From contig JBIJCF010000006.1 in the NCBI GenBank assembly GCA_044344795.1, positions 1 through 64,000 of the forward strand: a stretch of DNA of 64,000 bases, given 5' to 3'. Shown here piece by piece: positions 8,167 to 17,472 of this stretch. The DNA is from GCA-2737665 sp044344795 (GTDB lineage Bacteria > Bacteroidota > Bacteroidia > Palsa-965). The notes beneath the pieces were generated by a model. That model was not told where the DNA came from and searched no databases. It was given only the letters and a program-made list of their open reading frames with translations. The first letter of the stretch is position 1; every line of letters starts with the position of its first letter. The translations under genes were made by a program, and so were the position numbers.

Positions 8167-9006
8167 TTAACGAATCATGTTTAAGCTATGGCGAACATAG
8201 GAGCTGACGAATAGTGCATATTTCTGACCATCAGGAATACGAACACGATCGTTCAGGATTTCGCGCGGTGGCAACGCCTTAATCTTGTTGAATAAGGAAT
8301 AATAATAGATGTATGCCACGTATACACCGAAACGCGCTTTGCGGGGCAATTTCAAGATGCCTTCATATCCGTCGCGAAAATCTTTTTCAATGTCTTCTTC
8401 GACATGGCGTTTCACCACTTCGTCCCAACGCTCAATATCAACACCCGGAAAATATGTCCTTCCCATGCCGACATAATCAGCACGCATATCACGTAAGAAA
8501 TTGATTTTCTGAAATGCAGAACCCAAACGCATCGCATACCAGCGCAGCGACTCATATAATGCGGCATCGCCTTCCGTGAAAACTCGAAGGCACATTAAAC
8601 CAACAACTTCTGCAGATCCTAAAATGTACTTTTCGTACTTCTCCTGATTATATTCTACTTTTTCCAGATCCATTTGCATGCTGTCCAGAAACGCATCGAT
8701 CAGTTCACGCTCGATGTTGTACTCGTGAACAACCTTCTGAAAACTATTCAGAATAGGGTTGAGGCTAATACGATTTTCGATAGCCTTGTAGGTGTCAGTT
8801 CTGAAATCAGCGAGCAGCTCTACTTTATTAAATTCATGGAAAGTATCCACAATCTCGTCGGCAAATCGGACAAAGCCATAGATAGCATAAATCGGATCTC
8901 GGAACTCTTTATTCAGAAATCGAATACCCAATGAAAACGACGTGCTATACGATCGCGTCACATTGCGGCTGGTACGAATACTGATATCATCAAATAACTG
9001 CTTCAT
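8167..9006 (-). CDS. crtB: phytoene synthase
   Basis: Condenses two geranylgeranyl diphosphates into phytoene, the first committed carotenoid step. 279 residues, all-alpha squalene/phytoene synthase fold. The two Asp-rich magnesium motifs are DEIVD (50-54) and DMRAD (173-177); FSLGIRFL near the N-terminus and the RTYFP stretch (183-187) are also family-typical. The start overlaps the 3' end of crtI by 17 bases, implying translational coupling. The neighbouring desaturase supports phytoene over squalene as product. Confidence 0.94.
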   Translation of the reverse strand: MKQLFDDISIRTSRNVTRSYSTSFSLGIRFLNKEFRDPIYAIYGFVRFADEIVDTFHEFNKVELLADFRTDTYKAIENRISLNPILNSFQKVVHEYNIERELIDAFLDSMQMDLEKVEYNQEKYEKYILGSAEVVGLMCLRVFTEGDAALYESLRWYAMRLGSAFQKINFLRDMRADYVGMGRTYFPGVDIERWDEVVKRHVEEDIEKDFRDGYEGILKLPRKARFGVYVAYIYYYSLFNKIKALPPREILNDRVRIPDGQKYALFVSSYVRHSLNMIR

Positions 9007-10483
9007 GGGCTTTCAGGGGGTGTTCTTTTTTAATTACGTCTGTTACTACTATGCCGGAAATGAGCGACGGAGGTACTCCCGGCCCCGGAACAGTAAGCTG
9101 ACCGGTATAATACAAATTAGACAGTTTTTTGTTCTTGAGTGATGGTTTTAAAATTGCTGTCTGCATTAAAGTGTTAGCCAAACCGTAGGCATTTCCTTTA
9201 TAAGCATTGTAGTCTCCAATAAAATCGGCATGCGCGTAACTGCGTTTGTAAATCACATGGTCACGGATATTTTCTCCGGTATGCGCTTCCAAACGATCCA
9301 TCAACAAGCGGTAATACTTCTCGCGAATTTCCTCCTTGTCTTCAAGACCCGGTGCCACAGGAATCAACAAGAATAGATTTTCGCAACCTTCGGGCGCGAC
9401 TGTCGGATCGCTTTTAGAAGGTGCAGAGGCATAAAATAAAGGCTTTTCAGGCCATCTCGGGTGATCGTAAATTTCTAGGGCGTGCTCCTTAAACGACTCG
9501 TCAAAGAATAAATTATGATGGAGTAAATTCGGAATACGCTTATTAATACCTAAGTAAAATAGCAATGAGGAAGGCGCCATTTTGCGCTTGTCCCAATATT
9601 CTTCGTCGTATCGGCGATAAGCTTTCGGCAATAAATGTTGCTCAACGTGATGATAGTCCGCACCGGCAACCACAATATCGGCTTGCAATAAAGTTCCTCC
9701 TACAACAACCCCTTTCACTTGGTTGTCAGCAACTTCAATACGCTCAACGTTTTGGTTGTACTGAATAGAAACGCCCAACTCCTCTGCCAACTGCACCATT
9801 CCTTCCACAATCTTATGCATTCCTCCATCCGGATACCATGTTCCTAATGCGATATCGGCATAGTTCATTAAACTATACAGTGCAGGTGTATTTTCAGGTT
9901 TCTCACCCAAAAACAAAACCGGAAATTCCATCAATTGTATAATTTTCGGGTGTTTGAAGAATTTACGCACATGCGAGGACATATCGTTAAAAACGTCCAA
10001 CTTCAATGCCCCGGTCAATAGTTTCCAATCTGCAAATTCACCGAGTGAAAGCCCCGGTTTATAAACCAATTCATTGATTCCGACTTCATACTTATACTGT
10101 GCTTCATCCAGGAATTTCTTCAACTTAAGACTACTTCCGGGTTCCAGTTCTTCCAACTTTTTGCCCAATTCAGGAACAGAAGCCGGTACATCGAGCACAT
10201 CGTTTTTACCGTATACTACGCGATAAGAAGGATCCAAACGCTTTAAGTCGTAGTAATCGCTTACTTTTTTTCCGAAACGGTTGAAAAACGATTCAAAAAC
10301 CTCCGGCATCCAATACCAGCTCGGCCCCATGTCAAAAAGGAATCCTTCTGCATGGAATTTTCTCGCACGACCTCCAGGACCGCTGTTTTTCTCGACAACA
10401 GTCACTCGATAACCTGATTTTGCGAGATTACAAGCAGCAGAAAGTCCGGCAAAACCGGAACCGATAACGATTACGTGAGGCAT
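8990..10483 (-). CDS. crtI: phytoene desaturase
   Basis: FAD-dependent desaturation of phytoene toward lycopene. 497 residues. N-terminal dinucleotide-binding motif GSGFAG (8-13) with EKNSGPGGRA (32-41), and the C-terminal FAD signature YTGQLTVPGPGVPPSL that marks CrtI enzymes. First gene of the operon and overlapping crtB. No cyclase, hydroxylase or ketolase follows in this window, so the final carotenoid cannot be deduced. CrtI-like isomerases and 4,4'-desaturases are alternatives, but the pairing with crtB favours phytoene. Confidence 0.93.
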   Translation of the reverse strand: MPHVIVIGSGFAGLSAACNLAKSGYRVTVVEKNSGPGGRARKFHAEGFLFDMGPSWYWMPEVFESFFNRFGKKVSDYYDLKRLDPSYRVVYGKNDVLDVPASVPELGKKLEELEPGSSLKLKKFLDEAQYKYEVGINELVYKPGLSLGEFADWKLLTGALKLDVFNDMSSHVRKFFKHPKIIQLMEFPVLFLGEKPENTPALYSLMNYADIALGTWYPDGGMHKIVEGMVQLAEELGVSIQYNQNVERIEVADNQVKGVVVGGTLLQADIVVAGADYHHVEQHLLPKAYRRYDEEYWDKRKMAPSSLLFYLGINKRIPNLLHHNLFFDESFKEHALEIYDHPRWPEKPLFYASAPSKSDPTVAPEGCENLFLLIPVAPGLEDKEEIREKYYRLLMDRLEAHTGENIRDHVIYKRSYAHADFIGDYNAYKGNAYGLANTLMQTAILKPSLKNKKLSNLYYTGQLTVPGPGVPPSLISGIVVTDVIKKEHPLKAHEAVI

Positions 10484-10651
10484 AGAATTACTGGGCGGTT
10501 TATGGGTACCCCTAAATTTAAAACAACCGGAATGCCGAATTGTTGGCCCATTGTCTTATAAAGCTACACATTTGAGGCCTTCAATTCACCGAAAGTTATA
10601 CACAAACCACTTTTGCAGAATTAGTACCTTCGCGCTTTAACTGCAATTTCT

Positions 10652-11995
10652 ATGTCTGATTTATCTGCTATTTGGTCTGTTTCTCCTGTTGATGGTCGTT
10701 ATGCCAAACAAACCGCTGCGCTGCGTGATTACTTTTCTGAAGGCGCACTGATCAAATATCGCTTGCGCGTGGAAGCGGAATATTTTATTGCCTTGTGTGA
10801 ACTTCCATTGCCTCAACTGAAGGTTGATAAATCCATGTATGCTAAGTTGCGTGAGCAGTTGTACCTCAATTTCAAAACTGAACATGCCCTTCGAATTAAG
10901 GAAATTGAACTTACCACTAATCACGATGTGAAAGCGGTGGAATATTTGATGAAAGAGGTGTTTGATGAGTTGGGTTTAACAGCGGCTAAAGAATTTGTCC
11001 ATTTTGGCTTAACGTCGCAGGATATTAATAATACCGCAACGCCTTTATTGATTAAAGAAGCACATGAAAATGTAGTATTGCCTGCTATTCAGCGCGTAGT
11101 TGATGATTTGGTTAAAAAGTTGGAAGCATGGAAGTCCATAGCGATGTTGGCTCGTACTCACGGACAGCCGGCTTCACCAACACGACTCGGGAAAGAAATC
11201 GAAGTGTTTGTAGTGCGCATTCAGGAACAACTTCGTTTGTTGGAGCACATACCATATGCAGCGAAGTTCGGTGGTGCAACAGGTAATTTCAATGCGCATC
11301 ATGTGGCGTATCCTCAGTTTGACTGGAAAGCTTTCGGAGATTCGTTTTTAGCCTCGTTAGGATTGAAGCGATCTCACCCAACCACACAAATTGAACACTA
11401 CGACCATCTGGCCGCATATTTCGATGGACTGAAAAGAATCAACACTATCCTGATTGATTTGTGTCGCGATTTCTGGACATATATTTCCATGAATTACTTC
11501 ACGCAGAAATTGAAAGAAGGAGAAGTCGGTTCTTCGGCGATGCCTCATAAAGTAAATCCGATTGATTTTGAAAATGCGGAAGGAAATCTTGGTTTGGCCA
11601 ACGCATTACTTGAACACTTGTCTGCTAAATTGCCCATCTCTCGTTTACAACGGGACTTAACGGATTCTACGGTTTTGAGAAATGTAGGTGTTCCGGTAGC
11701 CCACATGTTGATCGCCTTAAAATCATTGGAAAAAGGGTTGGGTAAAGTCATCGTTAATGAGGGTTCTATTGCTGCAGATTTAGACAATAATTGGGCGGTA
11801 GTGGCCGAAGCCATTCAAACTATTTTACGTCGCGAAGGTTATCCCAAACCGTACGAAGCATTGAAGGCTTTAACAAGAGGGAACGCCAATATCACGCAAC
11901 AGTCGTTGTCGGAGTTTATTGATACGCTAAAGGTGTCCGATGCCGTAAAGTCGGAATTGAAGCATATTACACCTGCCAATTACACAGGCATTTAA
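10652..11995 (+). CDS. purB: adenylosuccinate lyase
   Basis: Cleaves SAICAR and adenylosuccinate in purine synthesis. 447 residues, fumarase/aspartase superfamily. The signature loop GSSAMPHKVNP begins at residue 293 and carries the catalytic serine (294 or 295); TSQDINNTA and RTHGQPASPT are the other conserved active-site segments. It starts on the plus strand after a 168-base divergent gap from crtI. TACCTTCG at 10625-10632, one mismatch from the -7 consensus, may be its promoter. A glycosyltransferase follows after nine bases. Confidence 0.96.
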   Translation: MSDLSAIWSVSPVDGRYAKQTAALRDYFSEGALIKYRLRVEAEYFIALCELPLPQLKVDKSMYAKLREQLYLNFKTEHALRIKEIELTTNHDVKAVEYLMKEVFDELGLTAAKEFVHFGLTSQDINNTATPLLIKEAHENVVLPAIQRVVDDLVKKLEAWKSIAMLARTHGQPASPTRLGKEIEVFVVRIQEQLRLLEHIPYAAKFGGATGNFNAHHVAYPQFDWKAFGDSFLASLGLKRSHPTTQIEHYDHLAAYFDGLKRINTILIDLCRDFWTYISMNYFTQKLKEGEVGSSAMPHKVNPIDFENAEGNLGLANALLEHLSAKLPISRLQRDLTDSTVLRNVGVPVAHMLIALKSLEKGLGKVIVNEGSIAADLDNNWAVVAEAIQTILRREGYPKPYEALKALTRGNANITQQSLSEFIDTLKVSDAVKSELKHITPANYTGI

Positions 11996-12004
11996 ATAGT
12001 AATA

Positions 12005-12877
12005 ATGTTCGTTTCAGGTTTTACTATTGTTCGCAACGCCATTAAATACGATTATCCGATCGTTGAAGCCATCACCTCGGTATTGCCTCTCTGTGATGAG
12101 TTTATAGTCGCGGTTGGCAATTCTGAAGATGAAACATTAGCATTGATTCAAAGCATAAACGATCCGCGCGTAAAAATTATTCAGACGGTTTGGGATGATA
12201 CGTTACGCGAAGGCGGGCACGTGCTGGCAGATGAAACCAATAAAGCATACGCAGCAATTTCTGATGAGGCTGATTGGTGTTTTTATATTCAAGGTGATGA
12301 GGTTATTCACGAGAATTCTTCCGCTGAATTAAAACAAGCCATGCTCGATCATAAGGATGATCTACGGGTGGAAGGTTTGTGTTTGCTGTATCGTCACTTT
12401 TATGGTTCGTACGATTATGTAGGGGATTCGCGCAAATGGTATCGACGTGAAGTGCGAATTATCCGAAAGCATCCGGATATTACTTCTTATCGCGACGCAC
12501 AAGGATTTCGTTTTAAAAATGGACGCAAATTAAATGTGAAACTGTTAGACGTATATGTGCATCATTACGGATGGGTGAAACCTCCGGAGGCGCAACAAGC
12601 CAAGCAACTGTCGTTTCACAAAATGTGGCACGACGATCAGTGGATGAAGCAAAATATTCCTACTGTGCAGGAATTCGATTATTCACAGATTGATAGTCTG
12701 GCAGTTTTTTCAGGCACACACCCGCGAGTGATGCACGACCGTATTGCACGAATGAATTGGAAGTTTAATTTCGATCCCACACAAAAACGTTGGGGCTTGA
12801 AAATGCGGTTGCTTATGTGGATAGAACGTAATTGGGGTTGGAGAATAGGAGAGTATAAGAATTATAACAATATCTAA
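12005..12877 (+). CDS. family 2-like glycosyltransferase
   Basis: 290 residues. The GT-A fold nucleotide-binding half is recognisable from FTIVRNAIKYDYPIVEAI at the N-terminus, VAVGNSEDET (36-44), and a DxD-like acidic centre YIQGDEVIHE (94-103) with D98. The C-terminal half has WYRREVRIIRKHPDI and HHYGWVKPP, as in many Bacteroidota GT2 enzymes with unknown acceptors. No transmembrane segments are evident, so it probably acts at the cytoplasmic face on an envelope glycan. It is nine bases downstream of purB, likely co-transcribed, with no functional link visible. Its stop is three bases from the convergent CCG-protein gene. Confidence 0.85.
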   Translation: MFVSGFTIVRNAIKYDYPIVEAITSVLPLCDEFIVAVGNSEDETLALIQSINDPRVKIIQTVWDDTLREGGHVLADETNKAYAAISDEADWCFYIQGDEVIHENSSAELKQAMLDHKDDLRVEGLCLLYRHFYGSYDYVGDSRKWYRREVRIIRKHPDITSYRDAQGFRFKNGRKLNVKLLDVYVHHYGWVKPPEAQQAKQLSFHKMWHDDQWMKQNIPTVQEFDYSQIDSLAVFSGTHPRVMHDRIARMNWKFNFDPTQKRWGLKMRLLMWIERNWGWRIGEYKNYNNI

Positions 12878-12880
12878 GGT

Positions 12881-13612
12881 TTATTCCCAGCCTTGCGCCA
12901 GCACATCAATCAGATGCATCACCTTGATGTTTTTGTTTTGCTTTTTGATATAACCATCCATGTGAACCAAGCACGACAAGTCTGTAGAAATGATATACTC
13001 TGCTTCCACTTTTTCAGCTTCTGCAATTTTATCTTGCGCCATACCCACCGCGATGTTTTCGTGCTTAACAGTGAATACTCCGCCAAATCCGCAGCACACA
13101 TCCGTACGATCCATTTCACGTAATTCTAATCCACGCACTTTGGAAAGTAATAAGCGTGGTTCGCGGTGAATGCCGTATTCTCGTAAACCGGCGCAGGAAT
13201 CGTGAAACGTTGCTACTCCGTCTAATCGTGCTCCAAGATCTGTTATCTTCAAAACATTTACCATGAAGTCGGAGAACTCGAACATGTTTTTTTGTACGGA
13301 TCGAAATTGATTATGAAGCGCAGTGTTGTGAAACATTTCTCCGTAATAGTTTTTTACAAAACCACCACACGATGCTGATGGAGTAACGATATAACGATCG
13401 TTCTGAAATTCTTTAATAAACTTTTCTCCCACTTCTTTGCAGTGGTCCCAATATCCTGCATTAAAAGACGGCTGACCGCAACACGTTTGTTCGTGATTGT
13501 AATTCACCGCACAGCCTACGCGCTCCAACACTTTGATCATGTTTAATGCCGTTTCCGGATACAACTGATCAACAAAACAAGGTATAAATAGATCGACGAT
13601 CATAATTTTCAA
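12881..13612 (-). CDS. cysteine-rich CCG-domain (Fe-S) protein, LutA/YkgE-like
   Basis: 243 residues with two cysteine-rich domains: C12, C44-C45 and C58 in the first, and DSCAG, CCGFGG and LSCLVH in the second. This is the duplicated CCG module seen in LutA/YkgE and in heterodisulfide reductase and glycolate oxidase iron-sulfur subunits. In lactate utilisation LutA works with LutB and LutC, which are not here, so partner and substrate are open. The start adjoins the stop of the MFS gene (13613) with no gap, so the two form an operon. Confidence 0.85.
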   Translation of the reverse strand: MKIMIVDLFIPCFVDQLYPETALNMIKVLERVGCAVNYNHEQTCCGQPSFNAGYWDHCKEVGEKFIKEFQNDRYIVTPSASCGGFVKNYYGEMFHNTALHNQFRSVQKNMFEFSDFMVNVLKITDLGARLDGVATFHDSCAGLREYGIHREPRLLLSKVRGLELREMDRTDVCCGFGGVFTVKHENIAVGMAQDKIAEAEKVEAEYIISTDLSCLVHMDGYIKKQNKNIKVMHLIDVLAQGWE

Positions 13613-14914
13613 TTAATGTACACGCTCGGACTTCGGCACACGAAGCAACAATAGAAATCCAAGTATAAATATTACAATCAGTGATAATACTGAATTTCGA
13701 ATACCGCCTGTTATTTCTTCGATGAGTCCGAAAGTTACGGTTCCAATAGCAAGTCCGATTTTCTCAGAAACATCGAAAAAACTAAAATAAGATGCGTGAT
13801 CCTGAGTTTCGGGTAACATTTTTGAATAAGTAGAACGAGACAAAGCCTGCACACCGCCCATAACTAGTCCTACACACGCAGCAATGATGTAAAATTCAAA
13901 CGGCGCATCGATGTACCTAAAAACTGCAAAACAAATGATAGCCCACAATGCAATAACGAAACCTAAAGTTTTGAGGTTGCCGATAACACGAGATAACGCG
14001 GACATGATGAATGAACCTACTATTCCCAAAAATTGAATAAGCAAAATACTAATGATCAAACTGGATTTCATTTGCTCCGGATTTTCCCACGTGATGGCTT
14101 TAGTAGCAAATGGAACAGCCATAATCATGACGGTTTGCACGCCCATGTTATACATGAAATAAGAACCCAGGAAACGCCGAAGTTGTTGCTGTTGCATGAT
14201 ATCCCGGAAGACTCCACGCAATTCTCGAAATCCTGCTGTGAAAGAAATTTTATTGGATTTCTTTTGGTAAACGTTGTTAGGAATTCGCATGAACGTTACT
14301 TGCGCAAATCCGATCCACCAAATGCCTACCAAAAGAAATCCGGTTTTGATGGTGATGATTTTTTGAAAAACGGCAATCACAAGAATGATGATTAGCAAAA
14401 ACGAACTACCCACGTAACCCATTGCGAAGCCTCTTGCACTCACTGCGTCTTGGTCTTTCGGTTCTGCAATTTCAGGTAAATAGGCATTGTAGAATACCAA
14501 GCTTCCCCAATAACCAACACTTGCAAATAATAAAGCTGTCATGCTCCAGCCAATATGCTCAGCATCAAATAAACTAAGGAGCATTGCTGAACCGGCTCCG
14601 AGATAACAAAAGAATTGCAAAAAACGTTTTTTGTTACCCGACGAATCGGCAATGCCGGATAGAATAGGCGAGGAGATTGCTACAATAAGATAACTTAATG
14701 CCACGACATACGATAAGAACGAAGTGTTGTGAAAACTCATGCCACACCATTCCACCATATCTGAAAGGACTTTGCCTTCAGCATCTCTTTTCGTTGTTAC
14801 CGTCTCATAAAAAATCGGAAAGATGGCCGACGAGATGACAAGCGGATAAACAGAATTCGCCCAATCGTAAAAGGTCCATGCGCGAATTATCTTTTTATCT
14901 CCTTTAGCAAGCAT
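13613..14914 (-). CDS. MFS transporter of the UMF1 family
   Basis: About 433 residues from the ATG at 14914; an in-frame TTG lies 19 codons upstream, but the family starts near AKGDKKIIRAWTFYDWANS. The motif FYDWANS at the N-terminus and roughly twelve hydrophobic segments identify the UMF1 (Atg22-like) group of major facilitators. The substrate is unknown; fungal Atg22 exports amino acids from vacuoles. The downstream gene follows without spacing. An inverted repeat lies in the 91 bases upstream, after the receptor gene. Confidence 0.85.
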   Translation of the reverse strand: MLAKGDKKIIRAWTFYDWANSVYPLVISSAIFPIFYETVTTKRDAEGKVLSDMVEWCGMSFHNTSFLSYVVALSYLIVAISSPILSGIADSSGNKKRFLQFFCYLGAGSAMLLSLFDAEHIGWSMTALLFASVGYWGSLVFYNAYLPEIAEPKDQDAVSARGFAMGYVGSSFLLIIILVIAVFQKIITIKTGFLLVGIWWIGFAQVTFMRIPNNVYQKKSNKISFTAGFRELRGVFRDIMQQQQLRRFLGSYFMYNMGVQTVMIMAVPFATKAITWENPEQMKSSLIISILLIQFLGIVGSFIMSALSRVIGNLKTLGFVIALWAIICFAVFRYIDAPFEFYIIAACVGLVMGGVQALSRSTYSKMLPETQDHASYFSFFDVSEKIGLAIGTVTFGLIEEITGGIRNSVLSLIVIFILGFLLLLRVPKSERVH

Positions 14915-14957
14915 GCCCAAATGTAACGAGTGGGCGCGGCTTATACGGTTTTTGTTA

Positions 14958-14994
14958 ATAAGTCCGCACAATTGTTAAATCTGCCCGGACTTAT
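14958..14994. repeat. 9-bp inverted repeat upstream of the MFS gene
   Basis: ATAAGTCCG (14958-14966) and CGGACTTAT (14986-14994) are perfect complements across a 19-base loop. They lie between the TonB receptor stop (15006) and the MFS start (14914) on the minus strand. No T-run follows on minus, so a terminator is doubtful; an operator or an RNA leader structure is possible. Confidence 0.4.
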
Positions 14995-15005
14995 AACCTT
15001 TCGTC

Positions 15006-17369
15006 TTACAATTTCATTCCAACTGTAACCGCATAGTTTCTCGCATCTGCAACAATAATACCGGGACCCGGATAACCACCTGCACGACGCGTGAAATAGC
15101 GATTGTCGGTGATGTTGTTGATGGAGCCTTTAACCGAGAACTGCTTTGGTAATTTAACAGTGAACGACCAATCTAATACGTTGTAATGTGAGATCCAACC
15201 TGACGTTGCAGCTGTTGCAAATTCTGTGTTTTTCGCATCCGTGTAAACACCATCAACGTAAGTCCAGTTGAAAGTAGTGGACAGCATTTTGTACTGCCAT
15301 GTTAAACCCGAACGAATCGTCCATTCCGGAGTATATTCTACTCGTTTGTCTTTATTGCTGCCTTCTGTATAGTATGCATCGAGATAACCTGCTGAAGCAA
15401 AGATTCCAATGTCGCCAATTTTGGAAGCTTTGTTCATCAACTGGAACGGATGAATATCGATATATGCTTCCATGCCTTGATTTAAACTATTCCCGGTGTT
15501 GGTGCGGAAAGCATAAGCGTTTCCAGAGGTGTCAATTAAATTAAGTTCTCCAACACGACCTTCCACCACTAAATAGAATACGTTAACATCGTAGTACAAG
15601 CCGTTTTTAATACTTCCACGAATTCCTAAATCGGAGTTCCATCCTGTTGCGGGTTTAATTTCCGGATCGATAACTGTTGCAATGTTGTTCGTCCACAAAT
15701 CATTAAATGTAACAGGTCGATAAGCTTGAGCCCAATTACCATATAAATTAATACCCAGCGGCAGATTGTATTCAATACCGGTACCTGCAAGAAAGAAAGT
15801 ATTGTCGCGAACTTCTTTCTGAACAGCAGGTTTACCTTCTGCTGAGGTGCGGATAAATTCATAGCGCACACCGGGTACAATTTTCAATTTATCACCGACG
15901 TAAAATACATTCTCTGCAAAAGCAGCAACATTTTGTGCGAACAAATCCAGATCGCGGGAAAGGTTGTCAGGATTGGTAAAGTTGAAGTTGGCGTCATTAC
16001 CATTGGTACCATCACCTTGTAATCGGTTGGTGTATCCATTGAAATATCGTACGCCAAAAGCTAACGCAGATTTTTTCTTACCGATTAATTTGTATTGCAA
16101 TAAATTTCTCCACTCCACACCGTAGTTCTGATACAGGTCAATATCAATGCGTCGCACACCATTATTATCTGCTGTGTTCGGTGTTGAAGTAAATCCTACA
16201 CTGTTACGCTCGCCAAAAAGTGCATAAGCGGTTATATTGGATTTGAGGTTCTCCGTGAAGTCATATTCAATAAGCAATGCGGGCATATTCCATTTAATAT
16301 TGAACCAATTTCGCGCACGGACCGATTGGCGCGGATCCTCTGCAAACTGCGCATCTGTCAAACCACCGGGCTGTTGGAGTACATAATTTAAACCTGAAAA
16401 ATGAATTCCGATTTTTAATTTATCTGTCGCTTTTAATTCCGCTGCTACATAGCCCATGTGATTAAAATATTCCGAGTTAGGTCTCCATCCATCTGCACGA
16501 CGGAAATTGTAAAAGCCATAGTAATTCACTTTTCCAACCTGACCGCCAACACTGGTGAAACTATTAACTAAACCGAAACTTCCTCCTGTCAATGCAGCTT
16601 CCACACTGAATTTTTTGTCCTCCACACCGCGCTTCATTTTGTAATTGACCATGCCACCGAACTGTGACCCATATTGAAGTGATGCTGCACCTCGAACAAC
16701 TTCAATACGTTCTACACCATCCAACGCTGGACTGTAATATGCTTCCGGATAAGCGAAAGGATCTGCTGCAATGTCATGACCATTTTGTCTGGTATTGAAT
16801 TCCCAAGAACGGTTAGGACTTAATCCGCGTGCAGAAATATTGATCCCGGTTCCTGTTCCATCATTTTCCCAAATGTTAACACCGGGAACTCGCGCAAAAA
16901 CTTGCCGTGTATTATTCAGTGCCGTGTTGGCATCCAATTGACCGATAACTACGGCATCAGTTTTCTTACCTGCATTGATGATCGTTCCATCAATATCCGG
17001 TAATTTTCGTGAAGGACGGTTGGAATAGTAATCGGAAATAACAACACCATCCTTGGTTATGTCAGTACTTCTGTTTAATGATTTTACTCCGGCATTTACA
17101 ACTTCACTTACTTTCGTAATTGTTACAAGTAGTGAATCTTTTTGGTAGCCAATCATTTTGAAATACACGGTATGTGTCCCGGGTTCAATATCGTCAAATC
17201 GATAATTACCGTCCGCATCCGTATAACTTCCTGTTTTACCGATATAGGCAACCGCGCCGAATAATGGTTCACCGGAAGTAGCATCTTTTACAACCCCTTT
17301 AATTGTAGCTCCGAAAAGCGATACTTGTGCTAAAACACAAATTGCAACAACAGGTATAAACTGCTTCAT
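15006..17369 (-). CDS. TonB-dependent receptor, FecA-like, with carboxypeptidase-like N-domain
   Basis: Outer-membrane energised uptake of an iron chelate or similar ligand. I start at the ATG at 17369 (787 residues), which gives a clean signal peptide, MKQFIPVVAICVLAQVSLFG; the longer frame adds 11 residues overlapping the predicted promoter. Domains: carboxypeptidase-regulatory-like (about 22-100), TonB plug (about 120-240, with VFARVPGVNIWENDGTG and RIEVVRGAASLQYGSQFGG), then a 22-strand barrel ending in NYAVTVGMKL. The plug resembles FecA-type siderophore receptors, but no sigma or anti-sigma pair or chelate transporter adjoins it. Upstream are two matching palindromes abutting a promoter, so regulation by a metal- or ligand-responsive DNA-binding protein is likely. 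Confidence 0.88.
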   Translation of the reverse strand: MKQFIPVVAICVLAQVSLFGATIKGVVKDATSGEPLFGAVAYIGKTGSYTDADGNYRFDDIEPGTHTVYFKMIGYQKDSLLVTITKVSEVVNAGVKSLNRSTDITKDGVVISDYYSNRPSRKLPDIDGTIINAGKKTDAVVIGQLDANTALNNTRQVFARVPGVNIWENDGTGTGINISARGLSPNRSWEFNTRQNGHDIAADPFAYPEAYYSPALDGVERIEVVRGAASLQYGSQFGGMVNYKMKRGVEDKKFSVEAALTGGSFGLVNSFTSVGGQVGKVNYYGFYNFRRADGWRPNSEYFNHMGYVAAELKATDKLKIGIHFSGLNYVLQQPGGLTDAQFAEDPRQSVRARNWFNIKWNMPALLIEYDFTENLKSNITAYALFGERNSVGFTSTPNTADNNGVRRIDIDLYQNYGVEWRNLLQYKLIGKKKSALAFGVRYFNGYTNRLQGDGTNGNDANFNFTNPDNLSRDLDLFAQNVAAFAENVFYVGDKLKIVPGVRYEFIRTSAEGKPAVQKEVRDNTFFLAGTGIEYNLPLGINLYGNWAQAYRPVTFNDLWTNNIATVIDPEIKPATGWNSDLGIRGSIKNGLYYDVNVFYLVVEGRVGELNLIDTSGNAYAFRTNTGNSLNQGMEAYIDIHPFQLMNKASKIGDIGIFASAGYLDAYYTEGSNKDKRVEYTPEWTIRSGLTWQYKMLSTTFNWTYVDGVYTDAKNTEFATAATSGWISHYNVLDWSFTVKLPKQFSVKGSINNITDNRYFTRRAGGYPGPGIIVADARNYAVTVGMKL

Positions 17370-17390
17370 AAACCACGTAGAATTTGGTTG

Positions 17391-17421
17391 CAAAGATGTC
17401 AACCTGTACTACGTGCTGCAA
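17391..17421 (-). promoter_or_regulatory. candidate promoter of the FecA-like receptor
   Basis: Minus-strand TTG (17421-17419), 20-base spacer, CATCTTTG (17398-17391), one mismatch from TAnnTTTG. It predicts a leader of about 15-20 bases before the ATG at 17369. The -33 element touches the inner palindrome. Confidence 0.45.
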
Positions 17422-17460
17422 TACCTAATGATTGGTATTGGCATACCTACTTTTAGGTAT
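17421..17460. promoter_or_regulatory. twin 18-bp palindromes, putative operators
   Basis: ATACCTAATGATTGGTAT (17421-17438) and ATACCTACTTTTAGGTAT (17443-17460). Both are 18 bp with ATACC/GGTAT ends; the second is a perfect 7+7 palindrome around four bases. Centres are 22 bp apart, about two helical turns. They lie between the alaS stop and the receptor promoter. A terminator role is unlikely because no T-run follows. The binding protein is unknown. Confidence 0.55.
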
Positions 17461-17472
17461 TTATCAATGAAA

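Noticed and set aside
14033..14395. 120-codon plus-strand frame
   Set aside because: It lies fully antisense to the MFS transporter and has no domain-like sequence.
12881..14914. Reading the CCG protein as LutA of a lactate operon
   Set aside because: No LutB or LutC gene is adjacent; the partner is an MFS transporter.
17443..17460. Palindrome as the alaS terminator
   Set aside because: The stem is AT-rich and no T-run follows on the minus strand; its twin at 17421-17438 fits an operator pair better.
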